From the IMG/VR virus record IMGVR_UViG_3300028840_000942, positions 1 through 52,175 of that record: a stretch of DNA of 52,175 nucleotides; one strand, 5' to 3'. This stretch comes from a virus. Shown piece after piece: positions 44,499 through 52,014 of the stretch. Every line of letters starts with the position of its first letter. The stretch's first letter is position 1. A model generated the notes under the pieces. It was given only the letters and a program-made list of their open reading frames with translations. It had not been told where the DNA came from and ran no database searches. The position numbers were made by a program, and so were the translations under genes.

Positions 44499-46122
44499 TG
44501 TTAAGTTCTTTCACCAGTTAAGCGATTCCGACCAGGATGAATGGTTATTCGAACGCTCCGCTTGTGACCAGTCCTTTTATTATTTTACCCGCCAAATGGG
44601 GGGCTACCTCCCCAAGTCAGGCGGCGACCTCTCAGATTTAATCCATAAACCCATATGTGATTGGTGGCAGGACAACTCTATCATACGGAAGTTCTGCTAT
44701 ATGCCCCGTGACTGGCGTAAGACTACGGTACTTACCCGCTGGGCAAACATATGGCGTTACCTACAAAACAACGAAGTCCGTATCCTCATAGCATCCCAGA
44801 AACTTGATAAGCCTATTGAGTGGATTAAATGGATGCAGAAGATTGTACTCACCCATGAACGCTTACGGTGGCAGTACCCCATACTGTTGCAAGTAACCCG
44901 TGCCTATACCAAGTCATGCGGCACATGGTCACAGGCTGACTGTTTACTCCCCCGAATCGGGCACTACCCTGAACCCACATGGAAGGGGATAGGGATAACA
45001 GGTGCAGCTCAAGGTGGTCACTATGACTTCGTACACCCTGACGACATGATAGGGGAGAAGGGCATGGAAAGTCAAACTATTATGGAAGACGCTCTGAGAT
45101 GGTTCGATAATATTGATGAGTTACTAGACCAGCCTATCGCTACCCTGCCTCAACCCAGTATCATAACCGGAGTTGGGACACACTGGGCACAGGGCGACCA
45201 GGGGTGCTACATCCAACAGAACTATAGAGAGTACCAATGGAAGATTGTCCCCGCCCTCAAAGACAACCTGATGGACTCAGATAATATCGAGTGGGTGCAA
45301 AACCCTAACGTAGCCAACGGGGAAAGTAACTGGGAAGAATGGTTCACCACTGACTACTACAAGAAGATGCTCGCTAACCCTGAAAAAGCCATGGTGTTCT
45401 ACTGTCAGCATCAGAATAACCCATCCCAATCAGGCGGGGGACTGAATAAGTTTGACCCGACATGGATACGTTACTACCGCTTTGATGAGAGGGAGGACGG
45501 CAGGTACGTAGTCTGTGAAGATGACGGGCAGGAGTTCAAGTTATCCGCCATTCAACTATACGGCATGATAGATCCTGGTGGGTTCGCTGAAGTCAAAGCT
45601 ATCAAGGCGGGTAGTCGTAACGCATTAGTTATCGGTGGGCAGCCGTTTGGATCGGTAAAGAAATTCATAGTCCATGCCTGGGCGAAAAGGTTTCAAGACC
45701 CTGATGTATTCATGGATGCTTTATTTACCGCGCATGATGAGTTTAGACCGAGGGTATGGCGTATAGATACCGCAGCACAGCAACCATATATTTATAAGGA
45801 TATTCAAACTGAAGCGAAGAAACGCGGGACCGCACTCCGCATTACTCCTTTAACCCCAGATACGAGAAGGGATTCTAAAGACGCTGACATACAGTCGTTG
45901 ATAAATCCCTTCTTTAATGGGGAGTTCTATTTACATAGGTCAATGAAGGATTTTATTGGTGAGTACAGCAGTTACCCGACTGGGTTTACTGTTGATTTAC
46001 TGGATTGTGCGGGCAAACTTAATGTCAACTACTGGCATAGGAAGGAACGGCAGGAACCGCGTAAGAAGAAAGTGGTAACGATTGCAGCACATGAAGGCAG
46101 AAGTCAAGTTACGGGGTACTAA
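44482..46122 (+). CDS. Terminase large subunit
   Basis: 546 residues. The ATPase has a deviant Walker A PRDWRKTT (75-82), a Walker B region YDFVHPDDMIG near residue 190 and a coupling segment IITGVGTHWAQGD. The C-terminal RNase H-like nuclease has MIDPGG, VWRIDTAAQQPYIYKDI and acidic residues near VDLLDCAGKL. It packages DNA through the portal. The Walker A lacks the usual Gly before Lys, a variation seen in terminases with an Arg-first P loop. Its end overlaps the convergent radical SAM gene by 4 bases, with no terminator between. Confidence 0.85.
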   Translation: MLNQVDVKFFHQLSDSDQDEWLFERSACDQSFYYFTRQMGGYLPKSGGDLSDLIHKPICDWWQDNSIIRKFCYMPRDWRKTTVLTRWANIWRYLQNNEVRILIASQKLDKPIEWIKWMQKIVLTHERLRWQYPILLQVTRAYTKSCGTWSQADCLLPRIGHYPEPTWKGIGITGAAQGGHYDFVHPDDMIGEKGMESQTIMEDALRWFDNIDELLDQPIATLPQPSIITGVGTHWAQGDQGCYIQQNYREYQWKIVPALKDNLMDSDNIEWVQNPNVANGESNWEEWFTTDYYKKMLANPEKAMVFYCQHQNNPSQSGGGLNKFDPTWIRYYRFDEREDGRYVVCEDDGQEFKLSAIQLYGMIDPGGFAEVKAIKAGSRNALVIGGQPFGSVKKFIVHAWAKRFQDPDVFMDALFTAHDEFRPRVWRIDTAAQQPYIYKDIQTEAKKRGTALRITPLTPDTRRDSKDADIQSLINPFFNGEFYLHRSMKDFIGEYSSYPTGFTVDLLDCAGKLNVNYWHRKERQEPRKKKVVTIAAHEGRSQVTGY

Positions 46123-47102
46123 GTGGGCACAATCTGTTGCATTCGCATTTCGTGAAGCAATGCGTTTCCGCATGTAATCCTACTATCGTCTTCTTCGTGC
46201 GATGCAATAAATACCAGCACATCGTAACCTGCGTTCAGTAGGGTTTTCTCATCTTTCTCATAAGGGCGGTAAGTAGTGTAATCGCCCTTGGTTTCAATGT
46301 GACTCCCTACAGCACTATTAGTTTTGTGCATAGGAGTTAGTTTTATAATGTAATCATCGGGGTCAAAGTATTTCAGTAGGGTGTCGGGGCAGATTTCATA
46401 ATCAGCAACCGCAAAGTTCAAGGTTATCTTCCTGCCATTTGGTATGATGCCATCCATGATTCTTGCAATATCCTCTAAGGTGTGGGCATTTCCATTAAAC
46501 ATTTCATTGCGTTCTTCCTCATTCGTAGAATTAATACTGAGTTGCAACCCAGCCTCCCCACGTAGCAACCTGTTTTTCATTCTCATCCAAGTATGAATAA
46601 AGGTTTTTAGCCACTCATTATGCTTTGGCATCATCGTGGATACGACAGGATGGATGGCATATTCAGGGTCTATATGCGTTTTGAACCACTTGGTAGCATC
46701 TAGCACATTCGGATTCCATGTGGGTTCACCCATACGGGCGAAGTGAATGTTAAGCCTCTTAGTGAACGGTACTTCTGGATGGATCTTGATTCCAGTTAAG
46801 ACCTGTTTAATTAAATCATTATAGGTAGCATTTTTCCCTGGTCCAACCAATGGAACGTCACAGAATGTACACCCCATGGAACATCCGTATTGCGAGGAAA
46901 TTGTAATTACCCACTTCTCACTCAAGGGAAGCATTGTGGTATGTTTTACGGGTGACGGTGTGCGAGTTAATCCCATGGCATCACACTTGAGGTTTACGTC
47001 CTTGCCATAGTCGCCAATAGACAGCATTTCTAATGAACCTCGCTCTCCTTGGACTATTAGAATATCACCCGTTGGAACTGGTATGCGTTTAATAATCTTC
47101 AT
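46119..47102 (-). CDS. RlmN/Cfr-like radical SAM enzyme, resolving Cys missing
   Basis: 327 residues, ribosome site AGAGGAGTTAGGGAT. Radical SAM cluster C74-SMG-C78-TF-C81; MGEPTWN (RlmN has GMGEPLxN); LQLSINSTNEEERNEM (RlmN: LSLHAPNDxLR); and TC311GNAL (RlmN methyl-carrying Cys in AACGQL). The RlmN Cys seven residues before the first cluster Cys (C118 in E. coli, C-V-S-S-Q) is Thr67 here (T-I-S-S-Q). RlmN and Cfr methylate adenosine 2503 of 23S rRNA or tRNA. Without the resolving Cys the chemistry or substrate probably differs. Last gene of the leftward operon. Confidence 0.8.
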   Translation of the reverse strand: MKIIKRIPVPTGDILIVQGERGSLEMLSIGDYGKDVNLKCDAMGLTRTPSPVKHTTMLPLSEKWVITISSQYGCSMGCTFCDVPLVGPGKNATYNDLIKQVLTGIKIHPEVPFTKRLNIHFARMGEPTWNPNVLDATKWFKTHIDPEYAIHPVVSTMMPKHNEWLKTFIHTWMRMKNRLLRGEAGLQLSINSTNEEERNEMFNGNAHTLEDIARIMDGIIPNGRKITLNFAVADYEICPDTLLKYFDPDDYIIKLTPMHKTNSAVGSHIETKGDYTTYRPYEKDEKTLLNAGYDVLVFIASHEEDDSRITCGNALLHEMRMQQIVPT

Positions 47103-47148
47103 ATCCCTAACTCCTCTAATTCTTTAGATTATTATTTACTCCCGCGAC

Positions 47149-47490
47149 TTAGCAATACTGCTCAATGTCTTTCTCAAGGTCTTTTGTATCCTCATCAGGT
47201 ACCGTTTCCCCCATTACCTTTTCGATTGCCCGTGCCACATCCAACGCTGAATCCCTCGGTATGCTCACCATGTAATAATTGTGTACATACTTACCGTCCT
47301 GCGCCTTCCGTTTATACCCGTGCCTCTTTACCTTCCCATCCTCGTTGATATAAAAACTATGGATAACAAGACATTCCTTGCCGGTGTAATCGGGGGTATG
47401 CTTAAATACACGGAACCCTCGTTTGCCCCGCCCAGGTTTCTGCGGGGTAAATACATCAATGCCCCCAACTCTTTCCAACCATTCACTCAT
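47149..47490 (-). CDS. Hypothetical protein, 113 aa
   Basis: Ribosome site AGGAGTAAAATAG. Basic N-terminal half (FTPQKPGRGKRGFRVFKH) and strands around CLVIHSFYINEDGKVKRHGYKR, ending in an acidic helix and QYC. May be nucleic-acid binding; no family recognised. Confidence 0.65.
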   Translation of the reverse strand: MSEWLERVGGIDVFTPQKPGRGKRGFRVFKHTPDYTGKECLVIHSFYINEDGKVKRHGYKRKAQDGKYVHNYYMVSIPRDSALDVARAIEKVMGETVPDEDTKDLEKDIEQYC

Positions 47491-47507
47491 CTATTTTACT
47501 CCTGCGC

Positions 47508-47648
47508 TTAAATATCATATAGGCGTTCCTTATAACAGGCATCACATATTGTTACCATGTCCGTCCTATCGTAGAGTTCCTTCACATAGGGACATTCCCT
47601 TGTGTGGACATCAGGTTTCTTTTGCTTGCAATCTTCACACTGTTCCAT
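47508..47648 (-). CDS. Small zinc-ribbon protein, 46 aa
   Basis: ATG 47646-47648 after GGGAGAGAGTC; TAA 47508-47510. MEQCEDCKQKK, ECPY and CDACYKERLYD give two CxxC pairs about 28 residues apart. Starts inside the end of the 27-aa leader ORF. One of the Cys micro-proteins of this operon. Confidence 0.65.
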   Translation of the reverse strand: MEQCEDCKQKKPDVHTRECPYVKELYDRTDMVTICDACYKERLYDI

Positions 47649-47718
47649 GACTCTCTCCCATGTCAGCGTAGCTAGTACGCCTCTGGCGTCTAACCGTTAG
47701 ACTTTTTGCGGGGCACAT
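47635..47718 (-). CDS. Possible leader peptide, 27 aa, containing palindrome D
   Basis: ATG 47716-47718 after CGAGG; TGA 47635-47637. The peptide MCPAKSLTVRRQRRTSYADMG... is encoded across palindrome D and a second hairpin GCGTA-CTAGC-TACGC. It overlaps the start of the 46-aa zinc protein. It may only serve coupling, or may not be translated. Confidence 0.35.
   Translation of the reverse strand: MCPAKSLTVRRQRRTSYADMGESHGTV
47688..47702. repeat. GTCTAAC-type palindrome, copy D
   Basis: GTCTAACCGTTAGAC, between the lipoprotein gene and the 46-aa zinc-ribbon gene. A second small hairpin (GCGTA-GCTAG-TACGC) is next to it at about 47665-47680. Confidence 0.9.
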
Positions 47719-47740
47719 CAATACCTCGTACAATACTCCA

Positions 47741-48160
47741 TTATTTATCCGCGATTTCCTTAAACTGCCCCATGTAATGTACAAAGGCTTCCTTGAGGCA
47801 CGGGATACAGTAATAATGTGACACCTCTCTCCATGCCATCCACGGCTTCTCTGGTATCGCATCACCCATAACTACTATTTGATATATCTCTACCCACTCT
47901 AGTGGGGATACTGAGAACATCACGTTTGCGCCATAGCCACACACTTCACACTCAGGTGCATCTCTTCGAGACTCATAAATACACACCTGCCCAAATTGAG
48001 GCAAATCGAATGAACTCGCATAGCTTTTCTCAGGAGTGTAACTTGTCACCACCCACTGATGTTCTAATAGGGAATCATCCCCTTGATCAACATCCTTGTG
48101 CATATCCTCTGCACATCCAAATAAAACTAAAATCGCGGTCAATACTAACCATTTCTTCAT
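47741..48160 (-). CDS. Cys-containing lipoprotein, 139 aa
   Basis: MKKWLVLTAILVLFGCAED is a lipoprotein signal with lipobox LFGC (Cys16). The mature part contains APECEVCGYG and YYCIPC, four Cys about 45 residues apart that could bind a metal or form disulphides. It ends IADK in a CGCGGATAAATAA tail. An early-expressed lipoprotein may serve superinfection exclusion, which is inference. Confidence 0.7.
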   Translation of the reverse strand: MKKWLVLTAILVLFGCAEDMHKDVDQGDDSLLEHQWVVTSYTPEKSYASSFDLPQFGQVCIYESRRDAPECEVCGYGANVMFSVSPLEWVEIYQIVVMGDAIPEKPWMAWREVSHYYCIPCLKEAFVHYMGQFKEIADK

Positions 48161-48169
48161 TCTCCTCTC

Positions 48170-48379
48170 CTAATAGCGGGTACAATGCTCCACCGCCCGC
48201 TGTATCTTTACATTCATAGGCAGGTTATCGCCTCTAAGTTTATCCCTAATATAAAACTGTACATCCCGCATGAACTCAGGTATCTTTTGCGCGGGTAACT
48301 TCTCATACACCTTATTCTTATAGAAGGCGCGGGCAAATGCCTTGTAATGCCTGCCTAATAAATCTACTCGTTCAGCCAT
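48170..48379 (-). CDS. Small helical protein, 69 aa
   Basis: ATG 48377-48379 (MAERVDLLGRHYKAF) lies in the end of the 48-aa gene (overlap 8 bases), preferred over 48406. Basic and helical (ARAFYKNKVYEKLPAQKI, FMRDVQFYIRDKL). No family recognised. Confidence 0.65.
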   Translation of the reverse strand: MAERVDLLGRHYKAFARAFYKNKVYEKLPAQKIPEFMRDVQFYIRDKLRGDNLPMNVKIQRAVEHCTRY

Positions 48380-48518
48380 AATGTTCCGCGCATTCCTTAC
48401 AGGCAAACTCCATCTTGTCCAAATCGGGGAATATCACCCATGCCTCATAATCCTTAATCGCTTTCCCGCACACATAACACTCAATCTCATCCCGTGGCTT
48501 CAGTCTGATCGGATTCAT
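48372..48518 (-). CDS. Zinc-ribbon protein, 48 aa
   Basis: ATG 48516-48518, TGA 48372-48374. ECYVCGKAIKDYEAWVIFPDL...FACKECAEHYG has two CxxC pairs, typical of a small zinc finger. Its start overlaps the C-terminal end of the 72-aa gene. Confidence 0.65.
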   Translation of the reverse strand: MNPIRLKPRDEIECYVCGKAIKDYEAWVIFPDLDKMEFACKECAEHYG

Positions 48519-48705
48519 TAACAGCCTCATATTGCGGGCAAGTTATGATTTTTACCTTGCTGGATTGCTTGCACCCACACTTGCAACCACGGCATAACTT
48601 ATTAGTTGTACGCCACCACCATTTTTCCCACGAACGGGAACTCTCAAACTCGAAAAAAAGGTCATTTTCTGTGTTTTTCGTATCAGCTAACTCGTTTGTT
48701 TGCAA
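48487..48705 (-). CDS. Trp/Cys-rich protein, about 72 aa
   Basis: No ATG; the best start is TTG at 48703-48705 and the frame is open upstream to about 48785, so the true N-terminus is uncertain. FESSRSWEKWWWRTTNKLCRGCKCGCKQSS has four Cys in eight residues, then an acidic tail. The start is weakly supported, so a third near-cognate start is possible. Confidence 0.5.
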   Translation of the reverse strand: MQTNELADTKNTENDLFFEFESSRSWEKWWWRTTNKLCRGCKCGCKQSSKVKIITCPQYEAVNESDQTEATG

Positions 48706-48770
48706 CCCGCTTTTACTGATGGGTTTCCCATTTACCCCCCTGTTTTTGGTGGGGGCATACTCGGTACTCT

Positions 48771-48923
48771 TTAAGTCTGCTCATCCGTTATGCCCGCTAG
48801 AATATCTGATTCATCTTCCCCGCAATTCAGGGGTACATCAGCTTCAAAGTTCTCCTCCGGTATAGCTTGGTATATGCCATCCTCAGTTACAAACATACTT
48901 ACAAAGAATATTTCATCCATCAT
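48771..48923 (-). CDS. Small acidic protein, 50 aa
   Basis: ATG ATG at 48918-48923 after GCGGAGTAA; TAA 48771-48773. MMDEIFFVSMFVTEDGIYQAI... is acidic throughout. No family recognised. Follows palindrome F. Confidence 0.6.
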   Translation of the reverse strand: MMDEIFFVSMFVTEDGIYQAIPEENFEADVPLNCGEDESDILAGITDEQT

Positions 48924-48935
48924 TTACTCCGCGTT

Positions 48936-48950
48936 GTCTAATCGTTAGAC
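48936..48950. repeat. GTCTAAC-type palindrome, copy F
   Basis: GTCTAATCGTTAGAC. The stop TAA of the upstream gene lies inside it, and a TTTACTCCGCG block (48923-48933) directly adjoins. Confidence 0.9.
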
Positions 48951-49127
48951 TTCCTTTAACCCCAAGACTATTGCATTGCCCCATCGCAGTTGATAGCCAC
49001 GACGCAGGAACTCCTCGACAGATATAACTTCACCATCTGGTATTCGTATTTCAATCGGACCAAACGCCGTTGCGTCTGATGTCCAACTATTGGGGTCGTG
49101 AACTTTACTCCACTTAATCTGTTTCAT
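48945..49127 (-). CDS. Hypothetical protein, 60 aa
   Basis: ATG 49125-49127 overlaps the stop of the glycosidase-like gene (ATGA). In-frame starts at 49157 and 49190 would overlap that gene more. KQIKWSKVHDPNSW...FGPIEIRIPDGEVISVEEFLRRGYQLRWGNAIVL has a strand-helix pattern. No family recognised. Confidence 0.6.
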   Translation of the reverse strand: MKQIKWSKVHDPNSWTSDATAFGPIEIRIPDGEVISVEEFLRRGYQLRWGNAIVLGLKEV

Positions 49128-50296
49128 TCCTTTATCCCATGTCTTTTTAATAGCCATCTTGGGTACTTGCGGGTAATATCTACCCCCCATACCTGCTTGG
49201 CTATCCTTTTATATATGTTCACATCCCTATGTTGCTTCAAGTCGCTCACCGAATGCTCAACCTCACTCACACTCCGAGGTAACTGCTCAATATGATGAAA
49301 CTGGTACCCACGATTAAGGTTCTCATGTATATACCTGCACAGCCTGATAACACTACGGGTATCCGCCGAGCAATACTTAGTCTTCCCATCTACTTCCACA
49401 CAGATACCATCACCGCCCCACTTATAGTTTACCCCGTCATCTGAGTAACCTATCTTACGTACATTCGTATTCGTTACTATGTCCGTAACACTATCGGGGT
49501 CTAACCTGCTTATCCATCCATGATGCTGAGCAACGGTATCCTTCTTACCCCACGGGCACTCAGGGCGTATCTTCCTAACTAGCGGATCTCCCTTATCAAG
49601 ACAGGCTCGGAGGACATGGCTTGTTTCCTTTTCCGCACTCCACAGTATCTCCTTTCTGTACCCTAGCCTCCACAAATAATGAGCTAAACCATATCCCCAC
49701 TTGATACCCCAATCATCTCGCCCGTCCTTAGTGTCCCAAGCCTGCCTGCTATCTAATTCGTTGCCTAAACCATACAGATTCGGGCGTAACTTACGCCTGC
49801 TACCATCCTTCTTAATAAAGTACCCACGCTTGCCAACAACATCCCACACCCGTTTAATCCATAGCATATAATTACGCAACGATATAATATCAGTACCGTA
49901 TATCCCATCTTTGACTCCCTGCCGGTTATTGTACCAACAGTTCCAATCACGGTTACTCCAGTCCCGACCCTGCTTTGTACCGCAATGGTCGAACAGGTCA
50001 AAGTATATACTTATCTTCCATTCCGCTGCGGTTTCGCAGACACGGCGTAAATTATTCCAGTATTGCGGCTTAGGTAAATCCAGGTCATACTTCTTACCCT
50101 TCTTCATAAACGGGGTAACTTCCTCACCCCAAAACGGGAACAATCTAATGTAATCTACCCCCGCCTTACCTAACCTGTACATAAACCGATGTAATTCCTT
50201 ATCGGTAAACTGATGTGCCCTGCAATGTAAATCCAGTACAGCACATACAAAGTAGGGGAGTCCTATGAGTTTTCTTCTAACCAAATTTACTGCCAT
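49124..50296 (-). CDS. Glycoside hydrolase-like TIM-barrel protein, 390 aa
   Basis: Ordered strand-like motifs of a GH-A clan (GH5-type) barrel: DYIRLFPFWG (48-57), ISIYFDLFDHCG (95-106), NLYGLGNELD (173-182) where N179-E180 would be the acid/base pair, and QFHHIEQLP (332-340) where E337 may be the nucleophile. No signal peptide and no carbohydrate-binding domain. Its place in the early operon, away from virion genes, suggests an intracellular or lysis-released enzyme. The fold call is by pattern only; the catalytic Glu assignments are tentative. Confidence 0.6.
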   Translation of the reverse strand: MAVNLVRRKLIGLPYFVCAVLDLHCRAHQFTDKELHRFMYRLGKAGVDYIRLFPFWGEEVTPFMKKGKKYDLDLPKPQYWNNLRRVCETAAEWKISIYFDLFDHCGTKQGRDWSNRDWNCWYNNRQGVKDGIYGTDIISLRNYMLWIKRVWDVVGKRGYFIKKDGSRRKLRPNLYGLGNELDSRQAWDTKDGRDDWGIKWGYGLAHYLWRLGYRKEILWSAEKETSHVLRACLDKGDPLVRKIRPECPWGKKDTVAQHHGWISRLDPDSVTDIVTNTNVRKIGYSDDGVNYKWGGDGICVEVDGKTKYCSADTRSVIRLCRYIHENLNRGYQFHHIEQLPRSVSEVEHSVSDLKQHRDVNIYKRIAKQVWGVDITRKYPRWLLKRHGIKE

Positions 50297-50824
50297 TTAC
50301 TTCTCCTCATCCATCTCTATCGGCTTGGATTGCAGGTCTTTGATGACATACAGAATGTCCTTGAGTGCATCGGCTTGAGAGTATCCGCTATCTATCAGGT
50401 TATCCAAGATTGCCTTGAGCCTACTCTTTGCCAACTTGAAATCAGGGACATCCACCTCCCCCTCTTCGCTGTCCGTCTTTTGTGCATTAATGGGGGATAA
50501 ATTCCCCTGTTCGCTGTCGGGTATTTCCTTTAGCCTATTCTGTTGTGCGGATTTTAGCTTGTCGGGGGATTGCTCTTTCTTTGCGTGTTCATAACCATGC
50601 TTTAAGCCCTGTTCATATTCTTGGGCAAGCACTTCTGTCTTTATTTCTGCGTCCTTAAAATGCTGTTCCACAATCTTGACGAGTTGGTTGTAGGCTTGTT
50701 CGCAATCCTCATGCTTCGTATCAGTAAACGGAATGTTCCATCCCTTCTCCTGTGCTACCGAATCAATCAAGTACCAAAAGTTCAAGTGTTTCAACAATTC
50801 ATCCTTCGTCATGTCTTTACTCAT
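50297..50824 (-). CDS. Hypothetical helical protein, 175 aa
   Basis: ATG 50822-50824 after AAGGAGTCCACCG, preferred over 50884. Helical and charged: DELLKHLNFWYLIDSVAQEKGWNIPF, then Lys/Glu helices and a C-terminal DFKLAKSRLKAILDNLIDSGYSQADALKDILYVI. No family recognised. Confidence 0.65.
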   Translation of the reverse strand: MSKDMTKDELLKHLNFWYLIDSVAQEKGWNIPFTDTKHEDCEQAYNQLVKIVEQHFKDAEIKTEVLAQEYEQGLKHGYEHAKKEQSPDKLKSAQQNRLKEIPDSEQGNLSPINAQKTDSEEGEVDVPDFKLAKSRLKAILDNLIDSGYSQADALKDILYVIKDLQSKPIEMDEEK

Positions 50825-50960
50825 CGGTGGACTCCTTCTCAAAAGAATATACGGTGCTTTCATCTGTGCGTGAACCCACATCAAATTGCCAATCCCCTGT
50901 TGTTTTCTCAGGACAAGGAATATCTTTACATTCCAATAATCGAGTTAAGTTAATCTTCAT
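50817..50960 (-). CDS. Small protein, 47 aa
   Basis: ATG 50958-50960 after GGAGGTGAGGG; TAA 50817-50819. MKINLTRLLECKDIPCPEKTTGDWQFDV... Its start segment is a 22-bp copy of that of the gene upstream. Overlaps the next gene by 8 bases. Confidence 0.6.
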   Translation of the reverse strand: MKINLTRLLECKDIPCPEKTTGDWQFDVGSRTDESTVYSFEKESTDE

Positions 50961-50971
50961 CCCTCACCTCC
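50950..50971. repeat. 22-bp direct repeat at a gene start, copy 1
   Basis: Identical to 51152-51173; covers ribosome site GGAGGTGAGGG, ATG and codons AAG ATT of the 47-aa gene. The second case in this genome of a duplicated translation start. Confidence 0.9.
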
Positions 50972-51162
50972 ACGACACTTGCTTTGACAATCTTGTATGT
51001 TCCCCTTTTACGGAAATTCCTCCAAGCATAAGTAGGACATTGTTTTATATCCCACATAGAATCCCACCACTCAACAACTTCTGTCCGCAATCGTTGAAAA
51101 GACCAAGGAATAACTCCGTCCCATTCGTTACTCATCGCCCATCCGTCATGCTTAATCTTCAT
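50950..51162 (-). CDS. Trp-rich protein, 70 aa
   Basis: ATG 51160-51162 after GGAGGTGAGGG. Sequence ...EWDGVIPWSFQRLRTEVVEWWDSMWDIKQCPTYAWRNFRKRGTYKIVKASV. Resembles a small basic binding module; no family recognised. Confidence 0.65.
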   Translation of the reverse strand: MKIKHDGWAMSNEWDGVIPWSFQRLRTEVVEWWDSMWDIKQCPTYAWRNFRKRGTYKIVKASVVEVRDED

Positions 51163-51173
51163 CCCTCACCTCC
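51152..51173. repeat. 22-bp direct repeat at a gene start, copy 2
   Basis: Identical to 50950-50971; covers the ribosome site and start of the 70-aa gene. Confidence 0.9.
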
Positions 51174-51239
51174 CGAACCTCCCGTATCTAGTGGGTGAAT
51201 AGGTTTATTTTTCTTCGGCTCATCTGGTGGCATCTTCAT
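51159..51239 (-). CDS. Very small protein, 26 aa
   Basis: ATG 51237-51239 or 51231-51233 after GGGAGG; TGA 51159-51161 overlaps the next ATG. MKMPPDEPKKNKPIHPLDTGG... is Pro/Lys-rich. May act mainly to couple translation. Confidence 0.4.
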   Translation of the reverse strand: MKMPPDEPKKNKPIHPLDTGGSGGEG

Positions 51240-51369
51240 CCTCCCGAACCTTGCACTCTTTATTGCATTTCACACAGACGTGCTTGCCTGTGCTTTCATA
51301 ATAGCCAGGACGCACCTCTTTAATCGTGGGCAACATGGTCGCCCCACAGCAATCACTCTTTGGGTTCAT
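51220..51369 (-). CDS. Small zinc-ribbon protein, 49 aa
   Basis: ATG 51367-51369 after GAGGAGGGAAA; TGA 51220-51222. KSDCCGATML and HVCVKCNKECKV supply five Cys, enough for a zinc site. Its start overlaps the stop of the nuclease gene (ATGA). Confidence 0.65.
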   Translation of the reverse strand: MNPKSDCCGATMLPTIKEVRPGYYESTGKHVCVKCNKECKVREDEDATR

Positions 51370-51674
51370 TTTCCCTCCTCGATACTTTGTATCATTGACT
51401 GTACCCGTGCATCAGCACGGAAAATAATTAAATCTCTCTCATGTCTATCATTATTCCTGTGAAAGTACACCATCGCTATCTTACCCTTGGCGTTCTCTTC
51501 CGCCTGTTGCATCCATTTCTCTAGGGTCTTCAGTCCGTTCTCTCTTTCCTTACACTCGACACTGAACCGACGTAACGCCACATCCTCACCACCGTAAAGT
51601 CCCTGCTTGAAACCACAGAAAGCCTCCGCTACATAATTCTCTAAGGCTTTCCCTCTACGGCGACCTTTACTCAT
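51366..51674 (-). CDS. Hjc-like PD-(D/E)XK nuclease, 102 aa
   Basis: ATG 51672-51674 (MSKGRRRGKALENYVAEAF). Contains KALE, GGEDVAL and FSVECKER in the order E ... D ... ExK of archaeal Hjc-type Holliday junction resolvases and related phage PD-(D/E)XK nucleases, followed by a helix EKWMQQAEENA and strand AMVYFHRNN. A phage resolvase would clear branches before packaging. Confidence 0.7.
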   Translation of the reverse strand: MSKGRRRGKALENYVAEAFCGFKQGLYGGEDVALRRFSVECKERENGLKTLEKWMQQAEENAKGKIAMVYFHRNNDRHERDLIIFRADARVQSMIQSIEEGK

Positions 51675-51718
51675 TACGCCCCCAAAAATTTTCGGTAATA
51701 TTTTTCTAGCATATAAGC

Positions 51719-52009
51719 CTACCTGAACTTCCATTCTGAGATCGGAGTAACTTGTACTTTATCCCCGCCCCATTCTTTACCCCGCATCTGTCCCCAATAC
51801 CAACCGCCTTCCTCGCTTAACTTTGCCCGACAGTCATCACAGTACATATACTTATGTTCACTCTTGGGTTCCTTACAGAAATAACAAGGCTTATCCTTTT
51901 TCTCCCGCTTTTTGGTGATGACACTACCGTTGGCGCGGTAACATTTGATGCAGTACCCTGTAACATTATCTTTCTTTATCCTTGCCCCGCATTCACAGTG
52001 TCTAACCAT
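51719..52009 (-). CDS. Double zinc-ribbon protein, 96 aa
   Basis: ATG 52007-52009 lies inside palindrome G; ribosome site GAGGAGGAAAAG is inside the end of the DUF1599 gene. Four Cys pairs: CEC, CIKC, CYFC and CDDC, suggesting two zinc modules, followed by a Trp/Gly-rich tail (GGWYWGQMRGKEW). Nucleic-acid binding is likely; no family recognised. Confidence 0.7.
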   Translation of the reverse strand: MVRHCECGARIKKDNVTGYCIKCYRANGSVITKKREKKDKPCYFCKEPKSEHKYMYCDDCRAKLSEEGGWYWGQMRGKEWGGDKVQVTPISEWKFR

Positions 52010-52014
52010 TAGAC
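52000..52014. repeat. GTCTAAC-type palindrome, copy G
   Basis: GTCTAACCATTAGAC. It holds both the TAG stop of the DUF1599 gene (52002-52004) and the ATG of the zinc-ribbon gene (52007-52009). Confidence 0.9.

Noticed and set aside
48700-48790. Possible frameshift joining the 50-aa and 72-aa genes
   Set aside because: The required frame has a TGA just upstream of the junction and no slippery heptamer is seen; an unusual start is more likely.
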